The position numbers and the translations under genes were made by a program. A stretch of DNA of 6,099 nucleotides from NCBI GenBank assembly GCA_963611755.1, contig CAVDTK010000135.1, forward strand, positions 1-6,099. The letters run 5' to 3'. The notes under the pieces were generated by a model. That model was not told the DNA's origin, ran no database searches, and saw only the letters and a list, made by a program, of their open reading frames with translations. Of the stretch, positions 5,422 through 6,099 are shown piece by piece; positions within the stretch are counted from its first letter, which is position 1, and each line of letters begins with the position of its first letter. The DNA is from Paratractidigestivibacter sp963611755. Its GTDB lineage: Bacteria > Actinomycetota > Coriobacteriia > Coriobacteriales > Atopobiaceae.

Positions 5422-6099
5422 TTGGATAGTTTGAAGAAGGAGCTTGGTGAGCTTCGTTCGCTTAAGGGTGCGGACCTGGCGCGCCGGCTTTCTGGCGGGA
5501 TCGTGGCCACGTGGGTTTTGGCGGCTCTTCTCGTCAAGGCGTCGGGGCAGCTGGTCCATGCCGTCTTTGAGAAGCCGTTCAATGCGCTGCTGGTCAGCGT
5601 ACTCGCGCAGATCGGTTTGAGCGAGGCTGTTATTGCGCGCCTGTGTGCGTACGGGTTCTTCATCGGGCTGATGGCGATCCTGCTGGTCTTGTTCTGGGCG
5701 ATTAAGCCCGCGAGGGGGTATTTACGTTCTCTTGGGAAGGGGCCCGTCGGCAACAAGTTGTCGTTTGCGCTGGTTGGGGCTGTCGTAGGGCTTTGCGCTG
5801 GCCTTCTGTGCGGCTGGCTTGGCGCTGTCTTCGATGGGCGTGACCTTGCCTTTTCCCAGGTTTCCCCGTTGGGGGTGCTGATGTATGTCGTTCTCGTCCT
5901 TATTCAGTCAGCGTATGAGCAGGAGGTAAGCTTCGGCTTCGTCTACCTGCGTGTTTCTCGCCGCTATGGACAGGTGGTCGCCGCCATTGCGGCAGCGATG
6001 CTCTTCTCGCTGCTTAACCTGTTGAACCCGGGGATTCAGCCGCTGGAGCTTCTGGCCATCTTTGCGCAGGGGCTCTTCTTTGCGGCGCTGGTCTGGCGC
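5422..6099 (+). CDS. CPBP-superfamily-like membrane protein with degenerate motifs, 3' end outside window
   Basis: An uninterrupted frame of 226 codons starts at TTG 5422 and runs off the right edge. The first 25 residues are charged and cytoplasmic-looking. Hydrophobic segments follow at about 26-40, 54-64, 76-94, 114-136, 148-164, 184-202 and 208-225, so it is an integral membrane protein. The stretch YEQEVSFGFVYLRVSRRYG followed by AAMLFSLLNLLNP has the layout of CPBP (CAAX protease, bacteriocin-processing) motifs EExxxR and FxxxH. Here, however, the first reads QExxxG (Q167, E168, G172), and the histidine of the second is N199. It may therefore be a non-proteolytic relative or a misassigned family member; the third motif lies outside the window. 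It is divergent from maf. That it is a real membrane-protein gene is well supported; the family name is moderately so. Confidence 0.72.
   Translation, partial: MDSLKKELGELRSLKGADLARRLSGGIVATWVLAALLVKASGQLVHAVFEKPFNALLVSVLAQIGLSEAVIARLCAYGFFIGLMAILLVLFWAIKPARGYLRSLGKGPVGNKLSFALVGAVVGLCAGLLCGWLGAVFDGRDLAFSQVSPLGVLMYVVLVLIQSAYEQEVSFGFVYLRVSRRYGQVVAAIAAAMLFSLLNLLNPGIQPLELLAIFAQGLFFAALVWR

Noticed and set aside
5320..5756. Minus-strand open frames opposite the membrane-protein gene.
   Set aside because: They overlap each other in different frames, lack domains, and conflict with a + strand frame that is uninterrupted for 226 codons with well-formed membrane segments.

Overview
This is a GC-rich, densely packed bacterial chromosomal window. 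The gene complement is a stand-alone phosphotransacetylase, a corrinoid adenosyltransferase, UDP-galactopyranose mutase, Maf and a CPBP-type membrane protein. Together with strong Shine-Dalgarno sites and G/C-ending codons, it suggests an anaerobic gut or oral actinobacterium of the Coriobacteriia (Collinsella/Olsenella type). That placement is inference from composition and gene content; there is no rRNA or other phylogenetic marker here.

Left part (1-1411): the 3' end of a cob(I)alamin adenosyltransferase gene (cobO/btuR family, + strand) converges on a monocistronic phosphate acetyltransferase gene (pta, - strand). A strong stem-loop between them can serve both. The pta promoter, with a perfect TATAAT, lies back to back with an extended -10 promoter for the next gene, and the two overlap.

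Middle (1623-3932, + strand): glf (UDP-galactopyranose mutase) is followed by a family 2 glycosyltransferase. The pair plausibly makes UDP-galactofuranose and uses it, or a related sugar, for a surface glycan. A complete terminator-like hairpin sits between them, ending only six bases before the ribosome binding site of the second gene. A second strong terminator closes the cluster.

Right part (4034-5323, - strand): maf, encoding a nucleotide pyrophosphatase, is followed by a two-gene cassette of small paralogous proteins of 100 and 94 residues. Each begins with a leader-like segment resembling the double-glycine leaders of bacteriocin and RiPP precursors. A CxxC...CxxC zinc-ribbon core follows, and each ends in a nearly identical tail that echoes the leader motif. 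The cassette has its own candidate extended -10 promoter. I recognise no named family for the pair, and it is the most novel-looking item in the window.

Right edge (5422-6099, + strand): a multi-pass membrane protein related to the CPBP (CAAX protease/bacteriocin-processing) superfamily starts at TTG, diverges from maf and runs off the window. Its visible protease motifs are degenerate. No RNA genes, CRISPR arrays or insertion sequences were seen.
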